9,801 bases of DNA from Muribaculaceae bacterium. GTDB taxonomy: Bacteria; Bacteroidota; Bacteroidia; Bacteroidales; Muribaculaceae. Shown in pieces: positions 1-6,014 of the stretch; the first letter of the stretch is position 1, and each line of letters opens with the position of its first letter. Where the stretch lies: the NCBI GenBank assembly GCA_029056365.1, contig JAIDBM010000311.1, forward strand, positions 1-9,801, given 5' to 3'. The position numbers and the translations under genes were made by a program. A model generated the notes under the pieces. The model worked only from the letters and a program-made list of their open reading frames with translations, had not been told where the DNA came from and did not search any database.

Positions 1-576
1 GTAAGTCTGGCCTTCCATCGAATATGCCAGGGTGAGAATCTTTTCGGCATCGAATTCCTGGTCGGCCCATTCGACGATGGGGGTGAACGAGGCGGCATCG
101 CCCCAGCCGCAGCGTCCGTCGGGCAGGCTTACTTTCACACGGTTTCCGGCCGGTATGGCTTCGCCTTCTACAATGCAGCCGTTCACCAGGTCGGTGACGG
201 TATTGCGCAGGCAGTCGGTGAGCGAGTCGGTGTAGAGTCTTATCTGATAGGGGGCGGTCATGACCAGGCGCTCTGCCTTTTTCCATCTGGAAAATTCCGA
301 TTCGCTGATTTTCTGGAGCGAATTGTCGATTATCCAGCCGGTATAGCCTTCGGGACTCTGAACTTTACACCAGTCGCCTTCCTGTACGATTATTTTTACC
401 GGAGTGCCGAGCACAACCTGCGATGCGAGTTCCTGCGAGTGTCCGGGTTTGCTTCTCATGTTCGCCGCCGATATGCGCACAAGCGCGAATTCTCCTTTGT
501 CGGCTGTTCCGGAGGCTCCGGCATGGATGAAGAGGCTTGCCAATGCCGTCAGCGCTATTATGATTGATTTTTTCAT
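1..576 (-). CDS. SH3-domain NlpC/P60-type cell-wall peptidase (dipeptidyl-peptidase VI-like), 3' end outside window
   Basis: The frame is open from an ATG at 576 to the left edge, giving the first 192 residues. It begins with a lysine-rich start and hydrophobic stretch (about residues 1-22), a signal peptide for export. Two bacterial SH3 (SH3b) folds follow, at about 28-92 (with NMRSKPG and GWI, the usual SH3b marks) and about 105-166 (ending in GRCGWGDAASF). The last visible residues, AYSMEGQTY, match the point where the catalytic NlpC/P60 domain begins in Bacteroidales relatives, normally followed by LWGG. Relatives cut gamma-D-Glu to diamino-acid bonds in murein peptides. The catalytic Cys and His lie outside the window, so activity cannot be judged. 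The start overlaps the preceding transglutaminase stop codon in an ATGA junction, which fits translational coupling. The family call is fairly secure; the exact substrate is inferred. Confidence 0.85.
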   Translation of the reverse strand, partial: MKKSIIIALTALASLFIHAGASGTADKGEFALVRISAANMRSKPGHSQELASQVVLGTPVKIIVQEGDWCKVQSPEGYTGWIIDNSLQKISESEFSRWKKAERLVMTAPYQIRLYTDSLTDCLRNTVTDLVNGCIVEGEAIPAGNRVKVSLPDGRCGWGDAASFTPIVEWADQEFDAEKILTLAYSMEGQTY

Positions 577-1910
577 TCTACTGGAGTTATTTCAATAAGT
601 TCGAGACTTTGGTTCCATGCCGGATAGAACAGGTTGCCTTTTGAACATTCAACTTCGCCCGGCTGAAAGTCGACTGTTTCAGAGCGCACGAAACGCTTGG
701 CCGGATATAGTTCGCCGCATATTCCGCGATTCGATGCGAAGCGGTGGGCATCCATTCCGGTGGAGTAGAAATTCCGAATTTCGGCATCGGAGCTGTTGCT
801 GTAACGGCCGAACGACACGTCTACCGGCACCCATCCCACGCCTTCGAAATACACCTCGGCCCAGTCGTGGTAGTTTTTTTCGCCCGGATGCAGCATCCAT
901 CCGCTTTCCCATCGGGCGGGAATTCCGAGCGTACGCATCAGCGAGATATACAGCAGCGACACTTGGCCGCAGTCGCCGTGGCCTTCGTTTATAACGTATT
1001 CCGGAATGCAATCGATGGTACTGTATTCGCGTGCGCCGGCCCAGAGATAATGGTTTATTATGTAATCGTACACCAGTTCGCTGCACAGATACGGATTTTT
1101 TTCGGAACCTGTGATTTCGCGTGCAAGGCTGTCGAGCCGAGGCATGTGCGGAGCTTCTACGGCGGTATAACGGCGGTAAAGCTCGCTTTGGGTGTCGTAT
1201 GGCCTGATGTTGGCGAGGATATACGATGGCGAAAAATACTGGCCGCAGGTTACGAATTCGCCTTCATACTCGAAACGTGTGGTCTGCCCGCTGCGTACAG
1301 GCTGTTCGAAGTAAATTGTATTGTGTACCGACAGACTGCTGTCGCTTCCGATATAATTCCGGGGATAAGAGTTCAGAATCTTTACGTGGTGCTGGCGTGC
1401 GCTTTCGTGAGGCAGCGGCATCCACACTCTCAGGGTGTCGCCATCCAGAGCTTCGTGCCAAGGCACTTCGATGCTGAAACGGTAGCGTACCTTATGGGCA
1501 CCCCCGGCGGGATTTGTGCCCCTGCAGTGATTGAGCACAGAGTCGACATAGCTTATCCTGGCCGGCGATGCTGTGGCGCCGCGCGATCTTACTCCGCCGT
1601 TAAGGTCGGGATTCAGCAGCATCAGATTGCGTACGCCTTTGCGGAATACACGCCGCTTGCCGTCGATGATGCATGTCTCAAGGTATTTGCGGTTGATGAA
1701 AGTGTTGATCTGTTCATCGGTCACATCCGGAAGCTCGGTCCGTATCATTGCGGCGGCTTCTTCTACAGAGTAAGGGAAATCGCGTGCCGTACGGGCCGCA
1801 ATGGCGGCAGCCGAATCGGTTTCAAGCCAGTCGGGGCCGACCGCCATGGCGTTCAGGGCCGTTGCCATCATAACTATGGCTGCGAATTTTGGCAGATGTT
1901 TCGTAGTCAT
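573..1910 (-). CDS. Secreted transglutaminase-like (papain-fold) protein
   Basis: This 445-residue protein has an N-terminal signal peptide (about residues 1-23, ending near NAMAVG). The middle, about 140-245, looks like a beta-rich domain. A transglutaminase-like core lies at about 270-370. The triad is visible: Cys314 in GHGDCGQ, His348 in YHDWAEVY and Asp364 in PVDVSFG. Proteins of this family are cysteine hydrolases or peptidases rather than true cross-linking enzymes. The neighbouring murein-type peptidase suggests a periplasmic role in peptide cleavage; this is inference. Its start lies 7 bases after the CBM9-like stop, and its TGA stop overlaps the next gene's ATG. The long open frame on the opposite strand (744-1931) is a shadow of this gene. 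The family is confident; the substrate is unknown. Confidence 0.9.
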   Translation of the reverse strand: MTTKHLPKFAAIVMMATALNAMAVGPDWLETDSAAAIAARTARDFPYSVEEAAAMIRTELPDVTDEQINTFINRKYLETCIIDGKRRVFRKGVRNLMLLNPDLNGGVRSRGATASPARISYVDSVLNHCRGTNPAGGAHKVRYRFSIEVPWHEALDGDTLRVWMPLPHESARQHHVKILNSYPRNYIGSDSSLSVHNTIYFEQPVRSGQTTRFEYEGEFVTCGQYFSPSYILANIRPYDTQSELYRRYTAVEAPHMPRLDSLAREITGSEKNPYLCSELVYDYIINHYLWAGAREYSTIDCIPEYVINEGHGDCGQVSLLYISLMRTLGIPARWESGWMLHPGEKNYHDWAEVYFEGVGWVPVDVSFGRYSNSSDAEIRNFYSTGMDAHRFASNRGICGELYPAKRFVRSETVDFQPGEVECSKGNLFYPAWNQSLELIEITPVE

Positions 1911-1917
1911 GTCGCTT

Positions 1918-2580
1918 TTACAGAAGAGTAATGTCGCCGAAGAAGTCCGGCTGGTGAAAATCGGGGTGCGGAGTGTCGATAGGATTCCAGCTCAAATAAT
2001 GCGGCTGGCTTGCGGCACTGGCGCATTTGTAGAAATTTCCGCGCATTTCAACCGGCGAGCCGTTGTATTCCACTCCTATGATGTCGAGAGGTATCACCAC
2101 TAACAGGTTCCAGGTGAATATTCCTTCGAGTTCACGGAACGGGCGGCTTCCGCAAGAGGCATATCGGCGTATGCGGTCTATTTCGTCATCGGTCAGACGC
2201 ACCGGCTCAGGGCGTGAGAACCTGTGCGATGCGTTCACTGTGCCGATGCAGTTGAATTCGAAATTCCAGTATTCGCCGCCTTTTCGGGGTTCGACGAAAA
2301 ACTCCACACAACTGTCTTCGCTTACCGGCGACTGGTTGGTGAAATTTTCGGCACGCAGGAAGTTGCACCGTACAAAAAAATCGATATAAATGTTTTTACC
2401 GCTGTGCGCGGCAGTAAAAGTGGTAAGAGGCTGATACGGATATTCATCGCGCCAGTTCACTGATTCTATGGTTCGTCGCGTGCCTTTTTCTTCAAGCAGG
2501 TTTATTATGGCATCGGGCGAGTTCAGTGCATCGAGCTGCGGCAGATTCACCAGTTCTATTTTTTTTGCGGGAGTATCCAT
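1918..2580 (-). CDS. CBM9-like (carbohydrate-binding family 9-like) protein, no signal peptide
   Basis: I place the start at ATG 2580, giving 220 residues. The frame stays open much further upstream, but that part overlaps the LysE gene in another frame and reads as low-quality Arg/His/Cys-rich sequence. The protein has the beta-sandwich pattern of Bacteroidota CBM9-like proteins: FTAAHSGKNIYIDFFVR, then EDSCVEFFVEP, then YWNFEFNCIGT, with WNLLVVIPLDIIG and a C-terminal LSWNPIDTPHPDFHQPDFFG. No signal peptide or lipobox is visible, so it is probably cytoplasmic unless the start is wrong. It sits 35 bases after the LysE-type gene and 7 bases before the transglutaminase gene, so it is co-transcribed. 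A role in binding a sugar or muropeptide is a guess from family and context. Confidence 0.85.
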   Translation of the reverse strand: MDTPAKKIELVNLPQLDALNSPDAIINLLEEKGTRRTIESVNWRDEYPYQPLTTFTAAHSGKNIYIDFFVRCNFLRAENFTNQSPVSEDSCVEFFVEPRKGGEYWNFEFNCIGTVNASHRFSRPEPVRLTDDEIDRIRRYASCGSRPFRELEGIFTWNLLVVIPLDIIGVEYNGSPVEMRGNFYKCASAASQPHYLSWNPIDTPHPDFHQPDFFGDITLL

Positions 2581-2615
2581 AGGAGGGAGGATAGGATGAA
2601 AAAAGTTATATTCGG

Positions 2616-3245
2616 TTATAAAAAACACATTATGGCACCGAGCAGCGCCATTACAATGAGCACGGCGCCTACGATTCTGTTCACAAGCCATAGGGCCCTT
2701 ACATTGAACCGGCGCCGGAGTTTGTTTACAAGGAATGTTATGGTATACCACCATAGCAGGGCGCCGCCGAGTATGGTTATGTAGGCCCATACGTAATGGT
2801 GTATGCCGAAGTCTGGCAGTATAAAGTTGAATCTTGCAAACAGGCCGATTATAAAGAACAATATGAGCGGATTCGAGAAGGTGAGCAGGAAGCCGGTTAT
2901 GAAGTCCGTCCAGTAGCTCGATGCCGCAGTGTCGGCCGATTTCAGCTGCCTTGTAGGATTTTTGCGGAACAGAAACAAGCCGAATGCTGCCAGCACCACA
3001 CTTCCGATGAGCTGTATTACAAGCTGATGGCTGTCGATGAATCCGGTTACAAAGCTGAGGCAGAATCCTGTCAGAAGACAGTATAGCACATCGCTTAGTC
3101 CGGCTCCGAGTCCGGTGAAAAAACCGGGCCACCTGCCTTTGCTCAGAGTGCGCTGTATCACAAGCATGCCAATAGGCCCCATCGGAGCCGATATCAGGGC
3201 GCCGATAGCCAGTCCGCGGGGCAATATATACAGGAATTCATGCAT
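2616..3245 (-). CDS. LysE-family amino-acid exporter / translocator
   Basis: I chose ATG 3245, giving 209 residues (MHEFLYILPRGL...). An in-frame ATG at 3290 would add 15 residues, but it falls inside the predicted -7 promoter element, so it is probably not used. The N-terminal half carries the family pattern: a first membrane helix containing ALISAPMGPIGMLVIQRTL, then a glycine-rich stretch GFFTGLGAGLSDVL. About six hydrophobic segments span the length, with a charged cytoplasmic loop near RKNPTRQLKSAD. LysE/RhtB-type proteins export amino acids or small derivatives across the inner membrane using the ion gradient; the substrate cannot be read from sequence. It is first in the leftward operon with the CBM9-like, transglutaminase and NlpC/P60 genes, so a product of peptide breakdown is a plausible cargo (inference). 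Confidence 0.88.
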   Translation of the reverse strand: MHEFLYILPRGLAIGALISAPMGPIGMLVIQRTLSKGRWPGFFTGLGAGLSDVLYCLLTGFCLSFVTGFIDSHQLVIQLIGSVVLAAFGLFLFRKNPTRQLKSADTAASSYWTDFITGFLLTFSNPLILFFIIGLFARFNFILPDFGIHHYVWAYITILGGALLWWYTITFLVNKLRRRFNVRALWLVNRIVGAVLIVMALLGAIMCFL

Positions 3246-3287
3246 TATACTAATGTTGTGGCTGTGAGCTTGCGTCAGAACCAAATA

Positions 3288-3319
3288 CAAAATTAATGAA
3301 ATAGGTTGAGTTCTGCAAA
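3288..3319 (-). promoter_or_regulatory. Bacteroides-type promoter for the LysE operon
   Basis: Read on the minus strand, TTTG (3319-3316) is followed after 20 bases by TAATTTTG (3295-3288). This matches the Bacteroidota consensus TTTG-N19/21-TAnnTTTG. Transcription should start near 3281, leaving about 36 bases of A/T-rich leader before ATG 3245. This promoter supports the shorter LysE start. Confidence 0.75.
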
Positions 3320-3351
3320 TCTTTTTTTAGCTTGTCGGGCTGATTAAGGCG

Positions 3352-3377
3352 GATTACATCCACAGATTACATCCACA
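3352..3377. repeat. Two perfect tandem copies of a 13-base unit, GATTACATCCACA
   Basis: Copies at 3352-3364 and 3365-3377 are identical and directly adjacent. They lie upstream of the -33 element of the LysE promoter, in the spacer between two divergent genes. A 13-base spacing is not a whole helical turn, so whether this is a regulator site is open. Confidence 0.85.
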
Positions 3378-3393
3378 GTTTAAAGAGCTGTGG
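3373..3393. other. Small inverted repeat CCACAG ... CTGTGG in the divergent spacer
   Basis: CCACAG (3373-3378) and CTGTGG (3388-3393) form a perfect 6-base inverted repeat with a 9-base A/T-rich centre (TTTAAAGAG). It uses the end of the second tandem repeat copy. No T-run follows, so it does not look like a terminator. It could be an operator for either divergent gene. The rest of the 306-base spacer (3246-3551) holds only the two promoters and A/T-rich sequence. Confidence 0.45.
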
Positions 3394-3493
3394 TGAATTA
3401 ATATTTTTTAGCGTAAATGTGTATGAATGTGGTTGCGCGTTGGGTATCGACTGTGATGTGCGGAGTTCTGAATAGAAATTGAAAAAAATTTCG

Positions 3494-3501
3494 TAATTTT
3501 G
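3494..3501 (+). promoter_or_regulatory. Probable -7 element for the nhaC-dus operon
   Basis: TAATTTTG at 3494-3501 fits TAnnTTTG and is identical to the LysE -7 box on the other strand. No clean TTTG lies 19-21 bases upstream; the nearest loose match is TCTG at 3467-3470. Transcription would start near 3508, giving an A/T-rich leader of about 44 bases. Confidence 0.5.
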
Positions 3502-3551
3502 CCGATAATTTCAGTAGGTAATTAAGTTGTAAAAAGAATTGTTATTAAGGT

Positions 3552-4826
3552 ATGCCGGAAATAAGTATTCGCCGCGGGCTTTTGGGAATATCGCCCGTGA
3601 TAGTATTTCTCCTACTTTATGTAGTGGTTTCCATAGCTGTAGGCGATTTTTACAAAATGCCGTTTACGGTTGCGCTGCTTGCCGCATCGGTGTGGGCGAT
3701 AGCGGTGTACAAGGGTCCGCTGGCTGAACGTATCGAGGTTTTTTCGCGTGCGGCCGGCCATTCCAATATCATATACATGATATGGATATTTATTCTGGCC
3801 GGTGCTTTTGCCGCAGTGGCCAAGGAAATCGGGGCGGTTAATGCCACGGTGGACCTTACGCTGCGGGTACTTCCGGCGCAGCTTGTTGTACCTGGCATAT
3901 TTGTGGCTGCGTGTTTCATTTCGCTTGCGGTGGGCACATCGGTGGGAACTGTTGTGGCATTGACACCGCTGGCCACTGAGATCGCGCGGTCGTCGGGCGG
4001 CGATACGGCGTTTCTTGTGGCAGTGGTGCTCGGAGGCGCTTTCTTTGGCGACAACCTGTCGTTTATATCCGATACCACTATAGCCGCGACACGCACCCAG
4101 GGCTGTGACATGGCCGATAAGTTCCGGGCCAATGTCTGGCTGGCGGTTCCGGCGGCGATTGTTACGCTTGTGTTTTATATGTTTGAGTCGCCGGGTTTTA
4201 TCCGTCCTGAAACATCCGGATCAACAGCATCGCCATGGCTTGTGCTGCCTTATCTGGTTGTGATAGCCACTGCCATTGCCAGGGTGAATGTGAGCATAGT
4301 GCTTTCGTTAGGCATAGTCACATCGTTGATAATCGGTTTTGTGAGCGGCTATCCGGTGCTTGAGTTGTGCGGCTATATGGGCGGCGGTATCGATGGTATG
4401 GGCGGTCTGATAGTGATAACCCTTATGTCGGCCGGAATGCTCGGGGTAGTAAAGGCTTCGGGCGGTATCACCTGGCTGCTGCAGGTGCTTACAGCCAGAG
4501 TAAAAGGTGCCAGAGGCGCACAGATGTGTATCGCGGTTCTGGTGAGTCTTGTGAATCTTTGCACAGCCAACAACACAGTGGCCATAATTACGGTAGGTTC
4601 GCTGGCGCGTGAAATAGCCACGCGTTTTGGAATATCTGCCAGAAAAAGTGCTTCGCTTCTCGACACATGTTCGTGTATCGTGCAGTGTATCATACCCTAT
4701 GGAGCGCAGACTCTGCTGGCATGTTCGCTTTCCGGTCTGTCGCCGGCCGAGCCTTTCGCCTATCTGTATTATCCATGGGCGCTTGCCGTAGTTGTGATAA
4801 TGTCGATTTTATTTGTCAGGAAATGA
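3552..4826 (+). CDS. nhaC: NhaC-family Na+/H+ antiporter
   Basis: This 424-residue, very hydrophobic protein has roughly eleven membrane segments. The hallmark is the conserved core at about 160-180, GGAFFGDNLSFISDTTIAAT, preceded by the Gly/Ser/Thr-rich segment SLAVGTSVGTVVALTP (about 124-139). Charged residues inside membrane regions (Asp167, Asp174) match those expected for cation binding. Length is slightly below typical NhaC proteins. A second conserved part, NLCTANNTVAIITVGSLA, lies at about 335-352. Members exchange Na+ for H+ at the inner membrane for pH and sodium control; some relatives move malate/lactate or other substrates, so the cargo is not certain. The start ATG 3552 is the first in frame after the promoter. 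Its TGA overlaps the ATG of the dihydrouridine synthase gene in an ATGA junction, so both are probably one operon. Confidence 0.9.
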   Translation: MPEISIRRGLLGISPVIVFLLLYVVVSIAVGDFYKMPFTVALLAASVWAIAVYKGPLAERIEVFSRAAGHSNIIYMIWIFILAGAFAAVAKEIGAVNATVDLTLRVLPAQLVVPGIFVAACFISLAVGTSVGTVVALTPLATEIARSSGGDTAFLVAVVLGGAFFGDNLSFISDTTIAATRTQGCDMADKFRANVWLAVPAAIVTLVFYMFESPGFIRPETSGSTASPWLVLPYLVVIATAIARVNVSIVLSLGIVTSLIIGFVSGYPVLELCGYMGGGIDGMGGLIVITLMSAGMLGVVKASGGITWLLQVLTARVKGARGAQMCIAVLVSLVNLCTANNTVAIITVGSLAREIATRFGISARKSASLLDTCSCIVQCIIPYGAQTLLACSLSGLSPAEPFAYLYYPWALAVVVIMSILFVRK

Positions 4827-5743
4827 AGTTTTTTGCCGCACCTCTGCAAGGCTATACCAATGCCGTGTTCCGTCGCCTGCACATGGAATTGTTCGGAGGC
4901 GTAGACTGCTACTTCACGCCATTTCTGCGTGTCGAGAAAGGAGAACCCTGTCGCCGTACCTTGCGCGATATAGTTCAGAAATCCGGCGGAGAGGGCGTTT
5001 CTGTGGTTCCGCAGATTATTTTCCGTGATGCCGTCGAGTTCGGATTGCTGCGCGATGTGCTGCGCGATGCCGGATTCCATCGTATCGACCTGAATATGGG
5101 CTGTCCGTTCCCTCCGCAGATGTCAAAGGGGCGAGGAACCGGATTCCTGAGCCGCACCGAAGAACTCCGCAAGGTTGCCGATATGGTGCGCCGCGACAAG
5201 GAGATTAAATACTCTGTAAAGATGCGTCTGGGAGCGGATCGTGCCGACCAGTGGCATGACGTGGTGGACTTGTTGAACACCATGCCGCTGACCCATGTGG
5301 CGGTGCATCCGCGTACCGGTCGCGAGCAGTATAAGGGTAGCCTTCATTTCGATGAGTTTGATGGTCTGGCATCGGCTCTTGTTCATCCGCTTGTGTTCAA
5401 TGGCGAGATACGCGCTTGCGCCGACATCGATGCGGTGTGCGGTCGTTATCCGGGATTATATGGCGTTATGGCCGGACGTGGTCTGCTGTCGCGTCCGTCG
5501 CTGTTTGCCGAGTATGCCGCAGGCTGCGTGTGGCCGTTGGAAAAACTTCGTGAAATGCATCTCAGGCTGCATGGTGCCGTGCTGGAGCATTATCGTGCAT
5601 CGCTCAGTGGCGAGCATCAGGTTCTGGCGCATATAAAGTCGTTCTGGGATTATCCGCCCGAGTTCCTCGACCGCAAGTCGCTCAAGGCTATATCCAAGTC
5701 GAGATCTATGGCCGATTATCTGGCTGTTGTCAGAAGTCTTTGA
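4823..5743 (+). CDS. tRNA-dihydrouridine synthase family protein
   Basis: I place the start at ATG 4823, giving 306 residues; the same frame is open upstream inside nhaC, but the family begins with PLQGYTNAVFR right after this ATG. Dus enzymes are FMN proteins that reduce uridine in the tRNA D-loop using NADPH. The TIM-barrel landmarks are present in order: PLQGYTNAVFR (7-17), DLNMGCPFP with catalytic Cys94 (89-97), KMRLG with Lys133, HPRTGREQYKG (162-172), NGEI (193-196) and GVMAGRGLL (214-222). The last three contact flavin phosphate. Length is normal for the bacterial family. The exact subtype (DusA, B or C) cannot be settled here. It overlaps the nhaC stop by four bases, so translation is likely coupled. 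Terminator-like hairpins follow. Confidence 0.93.
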   Translation: MKFFAAPLQGYTNAVFRRLHMELFGGVDCYFTPFLRVEKGEPCRRTLRDIVQKSGGEGVSVVPQIIFRDAVEFGLLRDVLRDAGFHRIDLNMGCPFPPQMSKGRGTGFLSRTEELRKVADMVRRDKEIKYSVKMRLGADRADQWHDVVDLLNTMPLTHVAVHPRTGREQYKGSLHFDEFDGLASALVHPLVFNGEIRACADIDAVCGRYPGLYGVMAGRGLLSRPSLFAEYAAGCVWPLEKLREMHLRLHGAVLEHYRASLSGEHQVLAHIKSFWDYPPEFLDRKSLKAISKSRSMADYLAVVRSL

Positions 5744-5824
5744 ATGCCATGAATCGAGAACGGTACTGTTCACGCTGCAGTCTGTTTTGACAAGCGTACA
5801 CGATTCCTGCTTTAGAACCGTATT

Positions 5825-5865
5825 AAAAAAACAAAGCGTTGAAACTGGCATGGTTTCAGCGCTTT
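5825..5865 (-). terminator. Intrinsic terminator after tRNA-Thr, probably bidirectional
   Basis: A 13-base-pair stem (5833-5845 with 5853-5865, one G-U pair) closes a 7-base loop. On the minus strand it is followed by a run of seven T (5831-5825), 28 bases past the tRNA 3' end. The same stem can also stop the rightward dus transcript. Confidence 0.8.
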
Positions 5866-5866
5866 G

Positions 5867-5887
5867 CGGCATTATGCCGGATTTTTT
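5867..5887 (+). terminator. Short hairpin plus T-run ending the nhaC-dus operon
   Basis: CGGCA (5867-5871) pairs with TGCCG (5875-5879) around a 3-base loop, then GA and six T (5882-5887). It sits right behind the larger hairpin, so both may act together. The 5744-5824 stretch after the dus stop shows nothing else that I recognise. Confidence 0.55.
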
Positions 5888-5892
5888 CCGTG

Positions 5893-5965
5893 AGCCGCGA
5901 GCGGGGTTCGAACCCGCGACCTTTTCGTTACGAATGAAATGCTCTACCAACTGAGCTATTGCGGC
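5893..5965 (-). tRNA. tRNA-Thr(CGT)
   Basis: The full cloverleaf reads on the minus strand: acceptor GCCGCAA, D-arm GCTC-AGTTGGTA-GAGC, anticodon loop TTCGTAA with anticodon CGT (plus coordinates 5930-5932), variable loop AGGTC, perfect T-stem GCGGG/CCCGC with loop TTCGAAC, and 3' acceptor strand TCGCGGC with T73. CCA is not encoded. Anticodon CGT reads ACG, so it is threonine. Two stem positions do not pair: A6-C67 in the acceptor stem and A31-C39 at the bottom of the anticodon stem. All conserved loop bases are present. A tRNA with anticodon TGT elsewhere could read ACG by wobble, so this one may be under weak selection. It lies behind the DUF4270 gene with its own -7 element, and a terminator follows. 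Confidence 0.95.
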
Positions 5966-5972
5966 TTGTTGT

Positions 5973-6001
5973 GCATGGCGGGCAGCACTGCCCGCCTATG
6001 C
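5973..6001 (-). other. GC-rich hairpin in the tRNA leader
   Basis: GGCGGGCA (5977-5984) pairs with TGCCCGCC (5989-5996) around GCAC. GCAT/ATGC (5973-5976 with 5998-6001) extends it past a one-base bulge, for about 12 pairs. It sits between the -7 element and the tRNA 5' end, only 7 bases from the mature end. It has no T-run on the minus strand, so a simple terminator for DUF4270 is unlikely. It may be an RNase P leader structure or a pause site. Confidence 0.6.
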
Positions 6002-6006
6002 GGGTG

Positions 6007-6014
6007 CAAAGTTA
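6007..6014 (-). promoter_or_regulatory. -7 promoter element for tRNA-Thr
   Basis: TAACTTTG followed by C (minus strand, 6014-6006) is a good TAnnTTTG match and starts on the base after the DUF4270 stop codon (TAG, 6017-6015). No clear TTTG is seen about 20 bases upstream. Predicted transcription start is near 6000. Confidence 0.6.

Noticed and set aside
744..1931. Long open frame of 395 codons on the plus strand
   Set aside because: It lies antisense to the transglutaminase-like gene, which has a signal peptide and an intact catalytic triad. The plus-strand translation shows no family resemblance.
2581..3132. N-terminal extension of the CBM9-like frame into the LysE region
   Set aside because: The extra 184 residues are rich in Arg, His and Cys and overlap the well-supported LysE gene in another frame. 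The family begins at the ATG at 2580.
3352..3377. Possible CRISPR fragment
   Set aside because: There are only two short copies with no spacer between them and no cas genes nearby.
3352..3393. Possible DnaA boxes in the TCCACA repeats
   Set aside because: The bases before CCACA do not fit TTWTNCACA, and there is no cluster or A/T-rich unwinding region with replication genes.
4667..4822. Upstream extension of the dihydrouridine synthase by 52 codons
   Set aside because: It is inside nhaC and resembles no Dus sequence. ATG 4823 puts the conserved PLQGYTN segment at the normal position.
5456..5950. Minus-strand frame starting MVEHFIRNEKVAGSNPARGS
   Set aside because: Its start is a translated tRNA sequence, another common artefact, and the rest is antisense to the dihydrouridine synthase gene.
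5727..5954. Small plus-strand frame ending in RAGFEPATFSLRMKCSTN
   Set aside because: This is the well-known false protein made by translating across the antisense strand of a tRNA gene.
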